A DNA stretch of 31,853 bases, taken from positions 1 through 31,853 of the forward strand of contig JBKJQN010000085.1 in the NCBI GenBank assembly GCA_046593925.1, read 5' to 3'. Positions 29,060-31,853 of this stretch are shown one piece after another (the stretch's first letter is position 1; each line of letters starts with the position of its first letter). The notes under the pieces are model-generated. The model searched no databases. It was not told the DNA's origin and saw only the letters and a list, made by a program, of their open reading frames with translations. This stretch comes from JAYVYM01 sp046593925. Its GTDB lineage: Bacteria; Actinomycetota; Actinomycetes; Mycobacteriales; SCTD01. A program made the position numbers and the translations under genes.

Positions 29060-30397
29060 TCAGCCCCGGCGGCGCTGCAGCATTTCGGCAACCAGGAACG
29101 CCAGCTCCAGCGACTGCCCGTCGTTGAGCCGCGGGTCGCAGGCCGTCTCGTACCGGCCAGCCAGGTCGGCGTCGGTGAGGTCGTGGGCGCCGCCGAGGCA
29201 CTCGGTGACGTCGTCGCCGGTGAGCTCCACGTGTACGCCGCCGGGATGCGTACCGAGTGCAGCGTGCACCTCGAAGAACCCGCGGACCTCGTCCATCACG
29301 TCGTCGAAGTGCCGGGTCTTGTAGCCGTTGCTGCTCTCGCGGGTGTTGCCGTGCATCGGGTCGCAGTGCCACACCACGCTGGCCGGGCCGCGGGCGTCCT
29401 CGACGGCGGCGACGATCCCGGGCAGCACGTCGCGGACCCGCCCGGCGCCCATCCGGCTGATGACGGTGAGCCGGCCGGGCTCGCGCTCGGGGTCGAGCCG
29501 CTCGCACAGCGCGACGACCTCAGCGGAGGTCGCCGACGGCCCGACCTTGAGGCCGATCGGGTTGGCGAGGCGAGCTAGCAAGTCGACGTGCGCACCGCCC
29601 AGGTCCCGGGTGCGCTCCCCCACCCAGAGCAGGTGCCCGGAAAGCCCGTACGGCCGGCCGGTGCGCTCGTCGTCGCGGGTCAGCGCTCGCTCGTACTCCA
29701 GCAGCAGCGCCTCGTGGCTGGAGTACAGCTCAACGCCGTGCGTCTCGCTCATCCGCTCCAGGTCGAGGCCGCAGGCGCGCATGAACGCCAGCGCGCGCTC
29801 GATGTCGCGCGCCAGCACCTCGTACCGCGAACCGGCCGGGCTGCTGCCGACAAACGCGGTGTTCCAGTCGTGCACGGCCGCGAGGTCGGCGCTGCCATCG
29901 GTGGCCATCGCGCGCATGAAGTTCATCGTCGCGGCGCTGTTGGCGTACGCCCGGACCATCCGCTCCGGGTCAGGGGTGCGGTCGCCATGCAGGTCGTTCA
30001 CGGCGTCCCCGCGGTACGACGGGCGGCCGTCGGCCTCGAGGTCGGCGCTGCGCGGCTTGGCGTACTGGCCGGCCAGGCGACCGACCTTCACGACCGGCAC
30101 GCTCGCGCCGTACGTCAGGACGACCGCCATCTGCAGCAGGGTGCGGACCTTGCCGCGGATGCCCTCGGCCGTGTTGGCCGCGAACGTCTCGGCGCAGTCG
30201 CCGCCCTGCAGCAGGAACGCCTCCCCGCGGGCCACTGCCGCGAGCCGGGTGCGCAGGACGTCACATTCCTGCGGCTGCACGAGCGGCGGCACCTCGGACA
30301 GAGTCTGCGACACCCGCTCCAGCGCGGCGGGGTCGGGCCAGGCCGGTTGCTGGGCGGCGGGTAGTGCTCGCCAGGCGTCGAGGTCGATGGCCATCAC
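29060..30397 (-). CDS. aroG: 3-deoxy-7-phosphoheptulonate synthase, class II
   Basis: A 445-aa class II (plant/mycobacterial type) DAHP synthase. Seen: LDAWRALPAAQQPAWPDPAAL near the N-terminus, FLLQGGDCAETFA with the metal-binding Cys, GRLAGQYAKPRS, YRGDAVND, a long LWVGERTRDLGGAHVDLLARLANPIGLKVGP block, VISRMGAGRVRDVLP, VVWHCDPMHGNT, HPGGVHVELTGDDVTECLGG and ETACDPRLNDGQSLELAFLVAEML. Metal and substrate residues are intact. The start is GTG 30397 (MMAID), because TAGCCT lies exactly 6 nt upstream on the minus strand; ATG 30394 is the alternative. The position near the pknL-type kinase matches mycobacterial synteny. Confidence 0.95.
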   Translation of the reverse strand: MMAIDLDAWRALPAAQQPAWPDPAALERVSQTLSEVPPLVQPQECDVLRTRLAAVARGEAFLLQGGDCAETFAANTAEGIRGKVRTLLQMAVVLTYGASVPVVKVGRLAGQYAKPRSADLEADGRPSYRGDAVNDLHGDRTPDPERMVRAYANSAATMNFMRAMATDGSADLAAVHDWNTAFVGSSPAGSRYEVLARDIERALAFMRACGLDLERMSETHGVELYSSHEALLLEYERALTRDDERTGRPYGLSGHLLWVGERTRDLGGAHVDLLARLANPIGLKVGPSATSAEVVALCERLDPEREPGRLTVISRMGAGRVRDVLPGIVAAVEDARGPASVVWHCDPMHGNTRESSNGYKTRHFDDVMDEVRGFFEVHAALGTHPGGVHVELTGDDVTECLGGAHDLTDADLAGRYETACDPRLNDGQSLELAFLVAEMLQRRRG

Positions 30398-30403
30398 GAC
30401 TCC

Positions 30404-30409
30404 AGGCTA
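30404..30409 (-). promoter_or_regulatory. -10 box for aroG (leaderless)
   Basis: On the minus strand TAGCCT (30409 down to 30404) lies 6 nt before the GTG at 30397. It sits in the 26-bp gap after the DUF3592-like remnant. Confidence 0.55.
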
Positions 30410-30423
30410 GGCGCCCGGCGGGC

Positions 30424-30654
30424 TCAGGCCGTTCCGACCATTCGGGACGGCACCGGCAGGAGGGCGCCGACGAGCCCGGCGCCGGCCCCGAAGGCGATGA
30501 AGGCCGCGGCCAGGCAGCCCGACAGGCCCGTGATGGCGAGGCCGGTCGCGGGTCGGCAGGGTCGTACAGGACCGTGACCCCGTCGCCGGTCCGCGCCGGC
30601 GCTCGCGTCGTACTCCAGGTCGACGACGATATCCACGCCAAGGCTCCCGGTCAC
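30424..30654 (-). pseudogene. Truncated DUF3592-like membrane protein with compensating frameshifts
   Basis: The 76-aa frame starts with a strand-like VDIVVDLEYDASAG and ends with one membrane span (LSGCLAAAFIAFGAGAGLVGALL). Its middle (RRRGHGPVRPCRP) makes no sense, whereas the neighbouring frame over the same bases reads TGDGVTVLYDPADPRPA, a textbook DUF3592 motif. One shift before and an opposite shift after this block would explain it. The usual N-terminal span is also absent. It may still be expressed as a small membrane protein, but I read it as a decayed gene. Confidence 0.5.
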
Positions 30655-30713
30655 GCCCTTCGCCAGGGGTGCATCACCACGGTGGACGCTACCGGCGTGG
30701 CACCCTTGTCAGG

Positions 30714-31217
30714 GTGCAGATCGAGGTTGTCCGTGGCGACATCACCAGCCAGGTCGTCGAGGCAGTCGTGACCGCTGCCAACAGCGCGCTGCGCGGCGGC
30801 GGGGGTGTCGACGGCGCCGTCCACCGCGCGGCCGGGCCGCGGCTCGTGCTGGCCTCCCGAGCCCTCGCACCCTGCAGCGCCGGTTCCGCTGTACGCACGC
30901 CGGCCTATGGCCTCGCACCCGTGCAGTGGGTCGTCCACGCGGTCGGGCCGATCTACACCGGCCCGTGGGACGCCCCGGTGCTGGCCTCGGCGTACACGTC
31001 GTCGCTGGCTCGGTGCGACGAGGTGGGGGCGCGCTCCGTGGCCTTTCCGGCAATCTCGACCGGCGTCTACGGCTACCCGCCCGAGGCCGCCGCTCGCATC
31101 TCGGTCGAGGCGCTCCTGACCGCGACGACACACGTCCAACGCTGCCTGCTCGTCGCCTTCGACGCCCGTGCCGAGCGGTTGTGGGCGGACGCTCTTGAAG
31201 CGGTTGAGCCCTCCTGA
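30714..31217 (+). CDS. Macro domain protein (probable O-acetyl-ADP-ribose / ADP-ribosyl hydrolase)
   Basis: A 167-aa protein that is a complete macro domain of the MacroD/YmdB kind. Seen: EVVRGDIT with D9 contacting adenine, AVVTAANSALRGGGGVDGAVHRAAGP with N23 and the Gly-rich loop (the usual first Asn of VNAAN is Thr), VVHAVGPIYTG, and AFPAISTGVYGYPPEAAARIS, the phosphate-binding loop. It should remove ADP-ribose or acetyl groups from ADP-ribose derivatives. GTG 30714 is favoured because the domain starts at once; the frame is open to 30669. The start codon lies in a small hairpin (30701-30716, CACCCT/AGGGTG). Confidence 0.85.
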   Translation: MQIEVVRGDITSQVVEAVVTAANSALRGGGGVDGAVHRAAGPRLVLASRALAPCSAGSAVRTPAYGLAPVQWVVHAVGPIYTGPWDAPVLASAYTSSLARCDEVGARSVAFPAISTGVYGYPPEAAARISVEALLTATTHVQRCLLVAFDARAERLWADALEAVEPS

Positions 31218-31239
31218 TCGCGCCAGCGAGCACACTGGG

Positions 31240-31494
31240 TCCGCCTGTAGCGCCCTGACATCGGACAACCGTTGGCCCACCTTCCCAAGCGTGGCCACAC
31301 GCCCGGGGCGACACGACGAGGAGCAGCGCGCCCTGACGCTGGACGAGGTTGTCCAGGTCGGTCAGGCCGCCGTCGAGCCGGTGCCTGACGTGGTCGGCTG
31401 GCATGGGCTGGGCCGTCGGTGGCAGCCCCGGACCACGCAGGCGCCGGTCCCGGACGACCAGGGCCGTCGTGCCGGTCCCCCGGGCGGCCGGCAA
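31240..31494 (-). pseudogene. Remnant of an HNH endonuclease domain
   Basis: The minus-strand frame reads ALVVRDRRLRGPGLPP, then ADHVRHRLDGGLTDLDNLV, and after a disrupted patch CGHAWEGGPTVV. This follows the HNH pattern of actinobacterial DUF222-type endonucleases (RDRxCxxPGC, HHxxHWxxGGxTDLxNLV, CxxHHxxxHEGGW), but both zinc Cys are Leu, the first His of HH is Asp, and the LCRHHH block is scrambled. The N-terminal DUF222 part is not seen. A decayed fragment. Confidence 0.5.
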
Positions 31495-31752
31495 GGACCG
31501 CCGGAACTGGGCGGTCGCTCGCGGGCGCGTCGACGCTCACGGCAGCGGCTGGCGACGAAGACCGACTCGCGCCCCGGCCGGTCCGGGGCGTTGCACACGT
31601 CGTCCACGACGTAGCCGCAGCCCGCCTCCGGTCGCCGATCCTGTCCTGGCCTGGGTCCCGCGTGCTCGGCGCACAGGTCCGCTGCCCGACAGGACGTGCA
31701 GCCCCGGGGCCGCAGGGCGCCGTGCCAGGGGTACCGACGGCACGGTGGTGTC

Positions 31753-31845
31753 GCGGGACAAACACCTTGCACCTTGCCTCATCAGGAGGCCGGGGCACGC
31801 TCGAGGACCACTGTGATGTAGCGAGGTGCAAGGCGTTTGTCCCGC
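31753..31845. repeat. 22-bp inverted repeat with 49-bp centre
   Basis: Bases 31753-31774 and 31824-31845 are reverse complements in 21 of 22 positions (core GGGACAAAC-CCTTGCACC). The unit of 93 bp lies in a gene-free tail (31495-31853) in which I see no coding potential. It could be a miniature mobile element, a terminator-like hairpin or a protein-binding site. No flanking target duplication is obvious in the bases available. Confidence 0.75.
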
Positions 31846-31853
31846 TGCCCGAG

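Noticed and set aside
28910..29578. Plus-strand 222-aa frame
   Set aside because: Only its first part (LVTAGARLSRAPVV) is meaningful, as the frameshifted end of the PIN toxin; the rest is antisense to aroG.
1..31853. tRNA, rRNA, CRISPR array or complete insertion sequence
   Set aside because: I saw no cloverleaf with a GTTCRA arm, no rRNA segment, no regularly spaced repeat-spacer series and no transposase gene in any gap.

Overview
The window is very GC-rich, densely packed, uses many GTG starts, and carries marker families of Actinomycetia: an Rv2175c-type DNA-binding protein, a PASTA Ser/Thr kinase, a SEC-C-tagged methionine aminopeptidase and a class II DAHP synthase. Gene content and partial order (metF, idsA-type prenyl synthase, Rv2175c, pknL-type kinase, aroG) match a neighbourhood I know from Mycobacterium tuberculosis (Rv2172c to Rv2178c). 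Here it is interrupted by a full carotenoid pathway and other genes. The organism is therefore a pigmented, non-mycobacterial actinobacterium; genus cannot be named from the sequence.

Layout. 1-98 is a perfect 98-bp palindrome at the window edge. 200-3452 (+) is a translationally coupled trio for carotenoid end-group modification: CruF-like hydratase, family 2 glycosyltransferase, second CrtI-type desaturase. 3462-5386 holds small membrane proteins and a YihY/BrkB protein. 5621-7732 (-) is metF, an SRPBCC protein and a CDP-alcohol phosphatidyltransferase-like protein. 7817-13863 holds the carotenoid backbone genes: prenyl diphosphate synthase, map (unrelated), crtI and crtB on +, converging on thiE-crtYc-crtYd on -. 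13917-16970 (-) has the Rv2175c homologue and two Gfo/Idh/MocA oxidoreductases, one with an N-terminal ThuA-like domain. 17200-21825 (+) has a LysM/SLT peptidoglycan hydrolase, the PASTA kinase, endonuclease IV and an EamA transporter. 21843-24694 has a sulfite-oxidase-like protein, a class I DAHP synthase and threonine aldolase. 24717-26108 is an unusual single-chain membrane protein joining sigma-factor-like regions, an anti-sigma zinc finger, one membrane span and an extracellular beta domain. The right part (26109-31853) is looser: a noncoding stretch with inverted repeats, an FAD oxidoreductase, a DUF1684 protein, an antitoxin beside a wrecked PIN toxin, aroG, a frameshifted DUF3592 remnant, a macro-domain protein, an HNH remnant and a 22-bp inverted repeat at the edge.

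How it fits together. The carotenoid genes together predict C5 units to GGPP, phytoene, lycopene, beta-cyclisation by a heterodimeric CrtYc/CrtYd cyclase, then hydration, desaturation and glycosylation of the remaining open end, giving a glycosylated and probably monocyclic carotenoid. The LysM/SLT enzyme and PASTA kinase are cell-wall linked. Two evolutionarily unrelated DAHP synthases feed the shikimate pathway.

Expression signals are unusually legible. At least ten genes have a TANNNT box 5-8 nt before the start codon, implying leaderless mRNAs, and seven adjacent gene pairs overlap by exactly GTGA. The most striking spot is 24695-24716, where two divergent leaderless genes share overlapping -10 boxes in a 22-bp gap.
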